A model generated the notes under the pieces. The model searched no databases, was not told the DNA's origin, and saw only the letters and a list, made by a program, of their open reading frames with translations. DNA of 64,000 nucleotides. It comes from Mayamaea pseudoterrestris. Lineage: Eukaryota > Bacillariophyta > Bacillariophyceae > Sellaphorales > Sellaphoraceae. This document shows, piece after piece, positions 49,759 through 61,356 of the stretch; position 1 is the stretch's first letter, and each line of letters opens with the position of its first letter. The stretch is taken from assembly GCA_027923505.1 (NCBI GenBank), contig BROI01000009.1, positions 744,001 to 808,000 on the forward strand, in the 5' to 3' direction. The translations under genes were made by a program, and so were the position numbers.

Positions 49759-51794
49759 ATGATGATGAAATCTTTTACGCTGCTGGTAGCGTTGCAGAAT
49801 ATATTTTGCAGCACAGCAACTGCATCGTCAGACGGGGCAGATGCCGTCTACAGACCGCCGCTGTTTACCCTCTCGGATCTTCGGAATGGCCATCGGCTGG
49901 ATGAACTGCGTTCGGTTATGAGCACGACGGGTTTGCTGCAAGTCTCGTTGGAAGAAAGTGACGTATCATCAGCGGGACTGGAGGTTCTCTGTCAATGCTC
50001 GAGCGTACTGTCTAAGGTTCCTGGAGTTGACTCGGTTACTTTAGCCGACGATTCGACGAGACGAACCTCGCTAGGTACGGCGACGGTTGGGAGTCGACCA
50101 TTGCCGCTGCCGGAGGAATTGAGTAATGTCTGCGGGTCGGATGCAGTGATTTCAATGGAAGCAATACGCGATGAAGTTGCACTTGCTGCCGATGTTTTTC
50201 AAGCGGCATGGGATGGATTACTGCAGAGCGATTCCTCGTCGTTTAGAAAGTCAATGCCATTGCTAAAGAATAAGAATGGAATTGTATACGAATCGATGCA
50301 GCAGATCTCGCAAGCTTCGACGCACTTGGAGCACTTTCATTTATATGCCAAGCTTGGCGAACAGCATGAACAAGAAGAGCCAGCCTTTGCCCTCGACTGG
50401 CACACTGACGCTGGCTTGTTTCTAGCCTTTGTTCCAGCGCATAGTTGCGATGTTGATGGTCCAGAAGATGACTCATTTTATATCATGGATACCTTTGATA
50501 ATCATCGAAAGAATGTCAAGTTTCATCCCAACGCCGTTGCAATCATGCTCGGCACTGGAGCGGAACATTGGCTGAACAATACAGTTTTGCGACACAAGGC
50601 AGCCCGGCATGCGGTGCAAATGCGCCCAGGACAGTCCAGAGCGTGGTATGGAATGAGTAAGTTGCTAATTGGATTGCAGTAATAGTTTGTTGAACGTACA
50701 GAGTGAATGAAATTGACATGTCATCATTTGCTTCTTTGTGCACAGTGCACCTCGTACCAGATGGTGCTATAATTCAGTCATCTCCGGAACAAACCTTTGG
50801 CGATATGAAACAGAGCATGCGATATAACAAGGATCGCGGTTATTTGGAATCAGAAGGCGTTTCGATTGGCTGTGGTAGTGAGAGTGTGGAACCTCTCGAC
50901 GCTGCGATACAGTCGCTCGAATCATCTTCGATCCAAAGCACTGACCGACGACGACTCCAGCACGTTCAAAACGCGGACGCCTGCAACAACTCGACCAACT
51001 TCTTTTGCTGGATGCAGTGCCTCGAAGTACCCGACTTTAAGCAAGCCGAAGGCTATTTGCGGGAAGGGTATTCGCTGTATTGTTTAGATCCAGCCACACT
51101 GGCAGCTTCCAGCAACCGCGTGTCGGCCGCTGTGGAGCCTTGCCAAGACGGTTACGTCCACAACGCATACTGCACTGGTTCATGGCAACCAACCGCCCCG
51201 GGTGTGACTGCCATTCCAGTGGCGACAAATGCATCGTCGCCATCATTGACTAATGAGCAATGGTGCTACGGAGCAACTTCCATGTATATGGACGGCTTTC
51301 ACTGGCGCAATAGTGTTTGTGTCATTTACTTGTTTCCGCAGTGGATATTGTCGACACCGGGCAAGGTTGTTGGAGCAAGCATTGGGACGTTGGCATTTGG
51401 CGTTGGTTTGGAAAAGACGATTCACCACCGCCGACTTGTAGTTACCTCCATGAAGGCTGGTTACTATCGATTAGCAGCGTCAGCCTTTCTATACGCCTTT
51501 CAGTTGACCATGGGGTACTTGCTGATGCTCATTATTATGACATACTCTGGTCCATTGTTTCTTTGTGTAATACTTGGTTTGGTTGGCGGACACGTCTTGT
51601 TCAACGCCAAGGACGCACTGCTGGTGCCAAAGGGCGACGTTTGCGCTGCCAGGGAATGCGCCGAGGAGTGTCCACAAGATTGCCGCACCGAAGATAGTGA
51701 AATAGTCAAGGGATGCCCATGCGAACAAATTGAGGAGAATCAACGTGCTGGTGTTCCGGAGGGGATTACTCCGTGCTGCCAGAATACCCTGTAG
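49759..51794 (+). CDS. 2OG-Fe(II) oxygenase-like/CTR copper transporter fusion, copy B
   Basis: Exact counterpart of 39669-41704: exons 49759-50656 and 50746-51794, with the intron at 50657-50745, 648 aa. HTD, distal His, MYMDGFHW, MxxxM and GxxxG are unchanged. The promoter (49276-49758) is also identical, so copy number of this putative copper importer would double if the duplication is real. Confidence 0.82.
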
Positions 51795-52282
51795 TTGGGA
51801 ATATATATACATAGTTACTTTTAGAAGCGTTACCATACGATATGCTTGGTGTCTGACCCCTTGACTATCCAGTTAGCTACTCTATAGGATGTTTACATGC
51901 CTGGACCTAAATGAGGCGACCATCGCCAAAGAAGTTACTCCTTCACAATCGTCTTCAACACTTCGCACCTCAGCTTTCGATCGTGCATGAGTCAACGTCG
52001 CACCGCTCGGCCAGTGCCGGCTTGCGCGCAAGGTCATCAACAGTCGTCGCAGCGACAAAAGGTCGTGCGAGCAGGCATGCAACTTCCAAGTCGAGCAGTT
52101 CTTGTCGATGCTGTTATAATAAGAGAGAAAGTGAGAGATTGATTGATACAGTTAACCTACTAGTGAACGCGGAAGCAGCAATCAGCCGAGTAATCAATCA
52201 TTGCAGCTGCTGACTTGCTGTCCACTGATTGCCATACGCTATCGCTCGAGTCTACTTTTATCATCAACCAGATTAGACGACG

Positions 52283-54805
52283 ATGAAACTCCTAGACCGT
52301 CTCCGAGGAGGCAGCGCCAAGAAGGAAAGCAAATCAGACGAGTTATTGCTGCTGCAGCATCAACCAACAACAACATTTGAAGACATTCCTTCCTCGCCAG
52401 ATACGTCGCCTGCAACAACCGAAGACTTGTCGCCGCGCAATCACCACGAGAATGGCGGAGAAACCGACGAAAGTTATCCAAAGAGTCCTAAAGAAGGCAC
52501 AAGCGGCAAGCATCATAATCAGCAACAATTTTCCTGGGGTTTGCGACGGAAACGCAAGGATGAGTCGCCGGTGCAGCAGGATTTGGTTGGTTGCAATAGC
52601 AGGAATCTTAATCAACCAACACTGTCCGTTCCCAATACTCCGCAGAATCGCGACATTTACATTGAGGACGATCATGGCAGCCAGAAATCACTGCTTCAGA
52701 CACCATTGGATGATTCGGCTGCCTTGCCGCAGCAACGATCGTCTCATTTAAAGGCAAAGAATTTGTTTGTCTCGACGATTGCGCCGGTTGTGGAACTTCC
52801 GTCTACGAAAGCTGCTTCGGTGTTTGCGAGACTTGCTCATCCTGCGAGTCAAAAGTCGACAGATGCAACTGAAGACGAAACTTACGACGAAGCTGCTTGG
52901 GATTATGATTTAGACATCCCTCTGTTCGTCGATGAGGAAGACTTTCCGGTTATTCATCGCATTCTCATGATGCAGACACCCAAACGATTGGTGCTGCCTA
53001 AACCAAGCCCATCCAACTCGCACGAGCAGGACAGTGAGCGCAACATTGTAGCTCGCGCCGTGGCTGCTTTGGATAAGGCGGGTAATGACCTTTTTGCGCA
53101 AGGACGCTATGAAGATGCCTACCTGCGGTATGAGCGGGCGCTATTGTTGAAGAAGCGCACGTTGGAAGTGGACGAGCAAGAGAATGGGGAGCATGATGAA
53201 CAATTAGTGCATGCCGCAAATGGCACGGGTAAATTAAATTCAGCTTCACTGAATACGATAAATGAACTGGAGCAGGCGCAAATGAATGCAAAGGCTGCCA
53301 ATAGTAAGGAGCAAAAGGCGACGATTCTCGCATCGGTTGCCACTTCAATCAACAATATTACCTATATTAAGCAACGCACTGGACAAGCCACGACGGAAGA
53401 AACAATGGCATCGTACTTGAAAAGTCTACAGATTAAGCGAGACATCTTGGGACCAGATCACTTGTCGGTTGGAAAAACGCTCAACAATATTGGGAGCGTT
53501 TTTTACTTGAAGCGCGAGTACGAACCGGCGCTGACTGCCTACAAGGATGCATATCGCATTATGGAACAAGCGTTGGGTGTGGATCATTTGGATGTTGGCA
53601 CGGTGGTGTCCAATGTTGGTGATGTTTACTTTGCACTGGGCGACAAGGCGCAAGCATTGGAGCATTATAATCGTGCGCTCGATGTACGATGGTCCAAGTT
53701 GAAATCGCAGGACCAAAAGGTGGTACGGTTGATGCAGCAAGTAGCGCTGCTCGAGACGGGTGTGCAGCCGAGCATGGATGCTTTGGCCAAGGAAGGTGTG
53801 AGTGATCCTGCTGAAACTGAAGTAATTCGAGAAATGGAGCGGCACCAGATGTCAGTCTTTATCGAGGATATACAGAAGCTGCAAGAGGAAGTCAAGGACG
53901 ATATGCGATATTTCGATTTGGCCGAGCGGCAGTTGGAGATCGACATGGTGAAGGACCGCATGCGCATTTTCCGGGAGATGCGCGAAATATACAATGCATC
54001 CGAAGATGATTTCAATATTGAGGATTCACTCCGCGAGTCAATGAAAATTATACCCGGTCTTGCCGCACAGTTGAAACGGGTGCAGAATCACGAGTATGAT
54101 GATGTATATCGCGAACCGCTGGACAATCCAGATGCCATTGATGAAGCTCCAGTTGTGCAAAGTGACGGCAAAGTGCAAATAGACTCTGCAATTAATGGAA
54201 TGTATTCGGGTGGTGACAAGGAATCAGAGACGACAAAAACTGACGATGCAATACAACCAGGCAGCGCATACAGCGAGATTGTTTTGGCTACACCCCAAAA
54301 GGGTGCACCTTTGATGGAAGTGGCGTGTGGGATAGCAGAAACCGACAGACAGGTAGAAAATGAGCATCCGCAAACTATACCAATTCCTGTATCAATGTCC
54401 GGAACCCTGCCGACACCAGAATCATCATTCGGAATGGGATCGGTGTTGCAGAACGCAAATGATGGTGTAAAAGGAGATGTTGCGACGACACGATCTTCGG
54501 AGGATAGTTTAGTCAAAGCAAACACTTTGGAGGATCGCAAAGCGGCTTTGAACGATGTTAGAAATCGGTTGGATCGATTGAGACGGGAGAGAGATCAAAG
54601 AGTCACATGGGAGGTCAAGGAGCGCTTAGAAGCGAGTGAGCCTCCACAGGAGACGAAGCGGCGGTCTTACATGTTCCCCACAATTGCCTCTGCCGCGAAA
54701 GCAATGACGCCGAAGAAACTACGGAGAGTGCACAGCGGCTTCTATTGGAACAGAAAGAGTACTCCGAAAAATCAGCCTAGCATACCAACCACGGCCGAGG
54801 AGTGA
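52283..54805 (+). CDS. Kinesin-light-chain-like TPR protein, copy B
   Basis: Identical in translation to the 840-aa protein at 42193-44715; single exon, same start and stop context. The upstream gap (51795-52282) and downstream gap are identical as well. Confidence 0.85.
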   Translation: MKLLDRLRGGSAKKESKSDELLLLQHQPTTTFEDIPSSPDTSPATTEDLSPRNHHENGGETDESYPKSPKEGTSGKHHNQQQFSWGLRRKRKDESPVQQDLVGCNSRNLNQPTLSVPNTPQNRDIYIEDDHGSQKSLLQTPLDDSAALPQQRSSHLKAKNLFVSTIAPVVELPSTKAASVFARLAHPASQKSTDATEDETYDEAAWDYDLDIPLFVDEEDFPVIHRILMMQTPKRLVLPKPSPSNSHEQDSERNIVARAVAALDKAGNDLFAQGRYEDAYLRYERALLLKKRTLEVDEQENGEHDEQLVHAANGTGKLNSASLNTINELEQAQMNAKAANSKEQKATILASVATSINNITYIKQRTGQATTEETMASYLKSLQIKRDILGPDHLSVGKTLNNIGSVFYLKREYEPALTAYKDAYRIMEQALGVDHLDVGTVVSNVGDVYFALGDKAQALEHYNRALDVRWSKLKSQDQKVVRLMQQVALLETGVQPSMDALAKEGVSDPAETEVIREMERHQMSVFIEDIQKLQEEVKDDMRYFDLAERQLEIDMVKDRMRIFREMREIYNASEDDFNIEDSLRESMKIIPGLAAQLKRVQNHEYDDVYREPLDNPDAIDEAPVVQSDGKVQIDSAINGMYSGGDKESETTKTDDAIQPGSAYSEIVLATPQKGAPLMEVACGIAETDRQVENEHPQTIPIPVSMSGTLPTPESSFGMGSVLQNANDGVKGDVATTRSSEDSLVKANTLEDRKAALNDVRNRLDRLRRERDQRVTWEVKERLEASEPPQETKRRSYMFPTIASAAKAMTPKKLRRVHSGFYWNRKSTPKNQPSIPTTAEE

Positions 54806-54948
54806 AAAGCCAACAGTTATTGGGTCTTGTATATTATGTAGCACAGTCTTTTTATATCAAAACCTTGTGCAGCTTTTTAGTACGCTTCTTATTAGATTGA
54901 TATAATAGTATGTAAGGGAAGTTACGTCTGACTACCGGTCGCAACACG

Positions 54949-57153
54949 CTAATTGTTCCGACGGCGCTTACCTACGCGAGCAGCTACATCAACGTCGTCC
55001 GCCTTCCGTTTTGCCGGAAATCCAAGCATAGACGAAACTTTGTCAATTGTCCAACCAATCCAGCCAAGCTGCTCGTCGTTGGCAGTCTCTAGGGCGTGAA
55101 AATGTTCATCGAGGCTTACCACCTTTTCTTGTTTTGAGAAACGTGTCTGGAGCGCCTGCTTAATGATGTTGCCGTGATCCTGGAGTAGTGCGGCCGCATC
55201 ATTACCGGTAGATCCGTTGCTGGACGCATCACGACGAACGACCGCCGCAACAATGAATGTAGTGTCGTCTACCCAGACAATGTTAAATTCAACTTTTCGT
55301 CCTGATGCATCTGACAAGTCAGAGCAGCAGCGAACAATATCACGTGTGGCAACTGAAGGGTCGATTCCGCTCACATGATAAGCTGCACTGGAGATCATTC
55401 CACGTTTGAGTGCATCAGCTAAAGAGTTCTGAAGATCCAATGTAAACATGGACATTTGAAAAATCTTGTTGCGGCCAAAGTACTCGCGTTGATCGCATGC
55501 GAGCGCCAGTGGGTATTCGCTGTCGCCTTGCAAATGCATCATGTCGCCAAGAATTGGATTGGAGTTCATCGCACCTTCAGACCGTTCCCGAACAATGTGC
55601 TTGCAAAGTCCAATGTAGATCGACCCAGTCATGAACGCGTCGTACGCCGCTTCGTGTTCCTGCTGTGAATCTTCTCGTGTTATAATGCTTTTCAACACCG
55701 ATGGGTTTTCGCGAACCACGCCATTGTATAAGTTTGACAGATTAGTCTGCTCGTTTGTCCAAACAGCAGTGTGCTCCGTTGAGATCACCTTGGTATCGTA
55801 AACGACTGGGAAGTAGCTCGTGATCATTTCCTTGCAAACAGTGAGTGAGTCTGGGAGCGTCGGCGAAGCAAAGTGCGTCATGAGAAACAAGATATCCATA
55901 AACCCATTGTGAACAACAAGTGGCACTCTTCGTCCCTGCCACGCTGGTTCAACCGCATCAAAATCGACAGTGTCAAAGGATGGCGCAAACAAGGGTGACT
56001 GCATCGAGAGCGGTGCACCGCGACATGCTCGCGACAGCGCTTCAAACACCCTCCACATGCCGACATTCAAAATCATCTTGCTCCAAGCCTCGCGCTGAAG
56101 TTTCACCTTGCGCTCCGCCTTTTCCAACTCGGAAAGACGCAACACGCGAATGTGCCCTCCTCCGCCATTTTCCAAAATCAAGTCGGGGTACTCTCGCTCG
56201 ATATTTTCGTACAGCGCCCGCCGCAAAAATGCATTGCAGGAGGGCAGCAATAGCGTCGTGGTAGACTGGTTGAACATTCCACCATTGTCGAGCCATTCTC
56301 GCAAGGTTGCCATGGTGGTCGCAAAAAATCGAACGTCATCCGTTCGAGTCAGTTCCACGGTACGGCGCAAGGTTTGCTCCACTGACTGGGATGATCGCTT
56401 GGTTTGCTGTTGCTGCTGCTCCTCTTGGTGCTTGATTGCATAATCGGCAATGATTTGCTCTGCCCGGTCGCCTGTAACGTAATTAACGCCTTGCTTGGTC
56501 CACAGGTCAAAGCTCATATTGTGCTCGTTCAAAAAGGCAACGCTGGATGGATTGAGAACAACCTCTCTCGAAGCAGAAGCATCATCCCAGCGAGCTGACG
56601 ACGACGGAAACATGTAAAAGTTGTAGGAGCGAACAGTCCATGTAGGTTCCGTAGCATCAATGGCTTGATTCGCCGATGGCAGAGTCTTGGCCGCAGCAGC
56701 AACAGCAGCTGCAACATCGTCCTCCATTTGTCCTTCCTCTTCCTCGTCATCGCTGGGCGCCTCTGCTTTGACCGGAGACGCCACTATATTCGAATGAAAC
56801 AATGAAACTCCTAATTGTATAATGCTGTATCGTTCCGGCGCTCGTTTGAGGTCAGGATATGTAATTTTGGGCGGCAAATCTTTGCGGGGTGGACCACGAC
56901 GTGATCCGTTTGGAACTTGAATACCTGTCATTTCCTCGTCAATCGCGACAAAAGCAGCCGTCTGCAAATGATGAATCAAATCATTCGATTGCTGTGGAAG
57001 CAGAATGTAGACAACAAGTGTAAGTTTACAGCAAAGTCGGACAATTACTGCAAGCGCAATTGTTCGTTCTAAAGTCATTGCATCAAATTTCATCGAGCAC
57101 TAGCTGCAGCAACCTCATACCTCGATAAAATTCTCCTTGGTTACGTTCACCAT
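54949..57153 (-). CDS. PARN: Poly(A)-specific ribonuclease (PARN), copy B
   Basis: Identical to the gene at 44859-47063: exons 57153-57121 and 56991-54949, 129-bp intron, 691 aa with all four DEDD acidic residues. The promoter array (57314-57440) is also duplicated. Confidence 0.9.
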
Positions 57154-57313
57154 CTTGTGCTGGCTGTATAGTCTACGACTATGGATGCAGGCAGGATTCT
57201 CAGATGTGAGTAGCGGGTCCAACCACTCCGCTTTGGATCGTCGCATCGAAAATCCTCCCGGGCTTACCGTTACGACTTGCCTAGGGGTACTCTTTGTCAA
57301 ACAGTATTTAATT

Positions 57314-57440
57314 AGGCAATAGTAGGAAACGAGTGCCAGTGAAAACTGCGTCATAAGGCAATATTAAAAAACGAGTGCCAGTGAAAACTGCGTCACAAGG
57401 CAATAGTTTGAAACGAGTGCCAGTGAAAACTACGTCATGC
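57314..57440 (-). repeat. 42-bp repeat array between PARN and Cu-ATPase (copy B)
   Basis: Exact copy of the three-unit array at 47224-47350, here in front of the complete ATPase gene. The promoter interval is 57154-57596. Confidence 0.88.
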
Positions 57441-57596
57441 TTATATATGCCTACAACGCCAAGGTGCCAGCGCAAAAAATTGTGCGCGGGCGTCTTATTC
57501 ATTCGTCTACTCGCACGTATGTACAGTATGTATTGACCTTACATCTGCATGAGAATAGAGCATAGTAATCAAAGAAGATAGAGAGAATCGAGAAAT

Positions 57597-60500
57597 ATGC
57601 AGAGCAATTTTTTCGGTAGGCTCAACACTCCTCCAGACGACAATCAGCCAGCTGTAGCTGCTGCTTCACTGCAAACGACGGAGACTACTGTTGCAAACGA
57701 CAAGGACTTGGAAGAGGCGCAGCAAAACTCGTTGCTGCACATGCAGTATCAATTCGCACTCCATGGCCTGACGTGCAGCGCCTGTTCCGGAGCCGTTGAG
57801 GAAGCTGTCACGACACTTCTCATGGAGAGTTACAACAACAATCAACGCAAGGAGAATGAAGAAGCACCAAGTAACGGCGACGGCCCTCCGACGATTCAAG
57901 TTTCTCTCTTTCCGGAAGCGACTCTGCGAGTAAAAAATATTCTGAAAGGACTTGTTTCGCCGTATCAAATCATTGAGACGATTCAAGACATTGGGTTTGA
58001 CGCGGAACTCACCAGTGAACAGGCTGCAGACACACTTAACACAGCTGCATCTTCCACTCTGCGAGTCGTTCTGTTTACGTTTACGAATGCAGAGACTGCT
58101 GAAAGGGCGTTTGCATCTTTGACGAAAAATCCCAAGGTTCAAAGCGTTCATCCAGTCGAAGATCAGCCGCAAGAGACCAAGCGAAATTGCAGTTATTTTG
58201 TTTGGAAGCCAAAGGGACGACGAAAATCATCAAAATACTTGGAGCTAGGCGAAGACAAAGGAGAGAGATTAGAAAGTACAGAGTTTGTAAGCTGCACGCT
58301 CCGTGTAACCTTTGACGAAACGTCGGGGATGGGCGTTCGAACGCTTTTGCGTGAGTTGCAAGAGCAGTTGGGATTCAAAAATTCACATGACGACGACATT
58401 GAAGTCCAAGACGCGCTGGGCTTTCAATGTAATCAAGAGGCGGTTGAAGCGCGGCGACGCGCAGAGGTTGCGCGAGTGCGTTGCGATTTTTTCTTTGCGC
58501 TGGCGCTCGCTGTTCCGGTTGGAGTTGTTTCCATGTTGCTTGGAATGATACCAAGAACCATGATGCTTGTCCATACTTATCCCTTTTGGCGGATTACTTG
58601 GCTTGAATTTATCACGTGGCTACTAACGACGCCGATTCAGTTCATTTCCGGCGCTCGCTTTTATCGAGAATCCTACTACTCGATCAAGTCGCGACACTTT
58701 GGAATGGGTTTCCTCATCTGCCTTGGTACTAGTGCGGCATACTTTTACTCGGTGGCTGCCACATTATACAACGCCATGCAGCCAGAAGGCACTGAGATGC
58801 TTGCCACGGCGTTTGAAACGTCGGCCTTTCTGATAACCTTTGTGATTCTCGGAAAATATCTGGAGCTCAAGGCAAAGTCTCGAACGTCGCGAGCCATTGC
58901 GAGTCTGGCGCAGCTCACTCCTCAGTCGGCAACCCTTGTAGGCACATGGAATCTTGATCTTGATCGAGAGGATTCCTGCGTCGAGGAGAGGATTAATTCT
59001 GTTTTAATACAACGTGACGATGTATTGTTGGTACGACCTGGCGAAAATGTTCCAATGGATGGCATTGTGGTGCATGGTGCCTCATCCATTGACGAAAGCA
59101 TGTTGACCGGCGAGTCTTTACCCATCGTCAAGCAGGCTGGTGACAGCGTTATTGGTGGAACTGTGAACCTGGATGGAGCGATCCGAGTTCGGGTAACAAA
59201 GGTGGGCAGTGATACAGCCATGGCGCAGATCATTCGCTTGATCGAATCGGCGCAGTCTACCAAGGCTCCGGTAAGCTTTAAAGAAGTGCTTATTCGCTTT
59301 TCTTCTATAATGAGAACTAAGTCTTATCCCGAATTGCATTTTTTATGCAGATTCAAGAATACGCCGACTGGTTGTCGGCACGTTTTGTGCCCGTGGTTCT
59401 GCTCATCTCTGTTTGTACCTTCATTCTTTGGGCAATCCTTCTGAATACAGCGGCACTTGATCACGTAAAAGGTAGCTGGTCGTATTTGGACCATGGGTTG
59501 AATGATTGGACGCTTCCACTCATATTCGCGATTTCAGTGCTGGTGATTTCCTGTCCATGTGCGCTGGGCCTGGCCACACCGGTAAGTCTTATTCGGATTA
59601 TGGTTGGTTCCAAGAATGATCGTCCTATAAATGTCTTATTGAAATCAACGTGTTTGTTTACAGACGGCAATAATGGTTGGATCAGGTGTAGGAGCCCGAA
59701 ACGGAATTCTTTTGAAAAGTGGCGAAGCGATTGAGCAATCGCGTGAGCTTAGGGCAATCGTGTTCGATAAAACAGGCACGTTGACCTTTGGCCGGCCATC
59801 AGTGCAAGACGTGTTACTCTTGTCGGATCGTTGTGCTACAATTTTCGACTCTTTTGTCGATGAAAAGGTTATGTCGCAAGTGCAGACAGCTGGTGGCGCA
59901 ACTATAATTGAGTCAAGCGTGAACCGTATCAAGACATTGGAGAACATATTTTTTCTGGCTGCAAGCGCGGAGCATGGCAGCGAACATCCACTCGCAAAAG
60001 GTGAGAGGAGTTCTATGGCACCTGACTTCTGTTTGAAAGGACGCGCGTCTGACATGTCTTATTTTCAGGAATTATCGGCAAGGCAGCAGACCTGGGCATT
60101 GGCGATGGACTTTCGCGACCATTAATTCGCCCGGATGACTTCGAGAATGAACCGGGCGCTGGTATACGCTGCACTATTAGTGGGCATCGCATTCATATTG
60201 GTAACCGACGCAGTTTGAAGACGAATGTTATTGCGTTCGGGACAGATGCCATGGACGCAATGGAATACCTAGAAACGAAGGGGCAAACAGCGGTCATTGT
60301 GTCTGTTGACGGTCAAGCCGAAGCAGTGATTGGTCTTATTGACAAGGCTAAGGACGAAGCGGCAACAACTGTTAATGTATTGAGACGGGGACTTGGAATT
60401 GACGTTTACATGCTGACTGGTGACAATATTCGGACTGCAAGAGTTGTCGCATCGGAGGTTGGTATCGCTCCGTCGAATGTGATTGCCGATGTGCTTCCAG

Positions 60501-61316
60501 AAGGAAAAGTTGATTGCATTAAAGCTTTGCAAGCAAAGTTTGGCGGTGGTGTAGCCATGGTCGGCGACGGAGTTAATGATGCGGCCTCACTGGCTTGTGT
60601 AAGTTTACGAGGATGTCAATGATTACGCGACGTCTGGCTGATATTTAAAAGTGCCTCTCGTTATTCTGCAGGCTAACATAGGAATAGCAGTCGCAGCTGG
60701 CACCAATGTCGCGATCGAGTCGGCATCGGTAGTACTCATCAATTCGAATTTGACTGATGTTGTCACAGCAATTCACCTGTCCAAGAGTATCTACAATCGC
60801 ATTCGCTTAAACTTTCTTTGGGCGTTTGGATACAACACTCTTGCCATCCCTTTGGCCGCAGGAGCATTTTATCCAATCATGAACATGGTCGTTCCTCCTT
60901 ATATTGCTGGATTGGCAATGATACTCTCTTCGCTCACTGTATTGTCATCGTCCTTGTTGCTAAATCAATATCAGCCTCCGAAATACGATAAGGAGTACAA
61001 GCGATTTGGCGACGGTGTGGCTTTATCAAAGGTGCACATGACTGCAGCTGGCCAAAGGGTGACGATTCAGTGCTGTGAAGGAATGCGGCAGGGAAAGCCC
61101 TGTTGCTGCCCGCCCGATGCTTGCTTCTGCGATGAATGTACGGAGCACGGGCGTACTTTGACAAGAGACGACGATTCATCGACTGTATCAAGTCAGATTG
61201 AAAGTAATTATCCTGGTTGCCAGTCATCCTGGGGCAAGCCCTGCAACTGCAAGGACAACTGTCGATGCGGTCCGGGCTGCAAATGTTGCCACGATGCAAC
61301 CAAACGGACGACGTAA
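57597..61316 (+). CDS. Copper-exporting P1B-type ATPase with Cys-rich C-terminal tail
   Basis: Five exons: 57597-59270, 59351-59581, 59664-60000, 60069-60598, 60672-61316. The introns are 80, 82, 68 and 73 bp, all GT-AG, and the joined frame gives 1138 aa. One HMA domain has [12 protein letters not shown] (C60, C63), with a CxxC-less second HMA-like fold after it. Membrane segments follow. The actuator has SMLTGESLP. The metal site is CPC (626-628) in [11 protein letters not shown], the Cu(I) signature. Phosphorylation is at D670 (DKTGTLT), the HP motif at 743-744 (SEHPLAK), and MLTGDN and [11 protein letters not shown] are present. The last 85 residues hold 16 Cys in clusters ([29 protein letters not shown]) like a metallothionein. 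It exports or sequesters copper. Confidence 0.92.
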
Positions 61317-61356
61317 ACGAAATAGCAGACTTCACCGAGTACTGAAAGTTAACTTA

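Larger units (their letters stand above)
48118..58207. repeat. 10,090-bp tandem duplication, second unit
   Basis: Second copy of 38028-48117, identical in every part compared. Its right end (58208-58209, GC) passes into the uninterrupted remainder of the ATPase gene, so the second unit contains the intact arrangement at its right end. In contrast, the TRMU-side promoter context exists only at the left end of the first unit. Confidence 0.95.

Noticed and set aside
38028-58209. Mobile element or long terminal repeats
   Set aside because: Units contain ordinary host genes in host order, have no inverted ends, target-site duplication, or transposase/reverse transcriptase, and abut directly.
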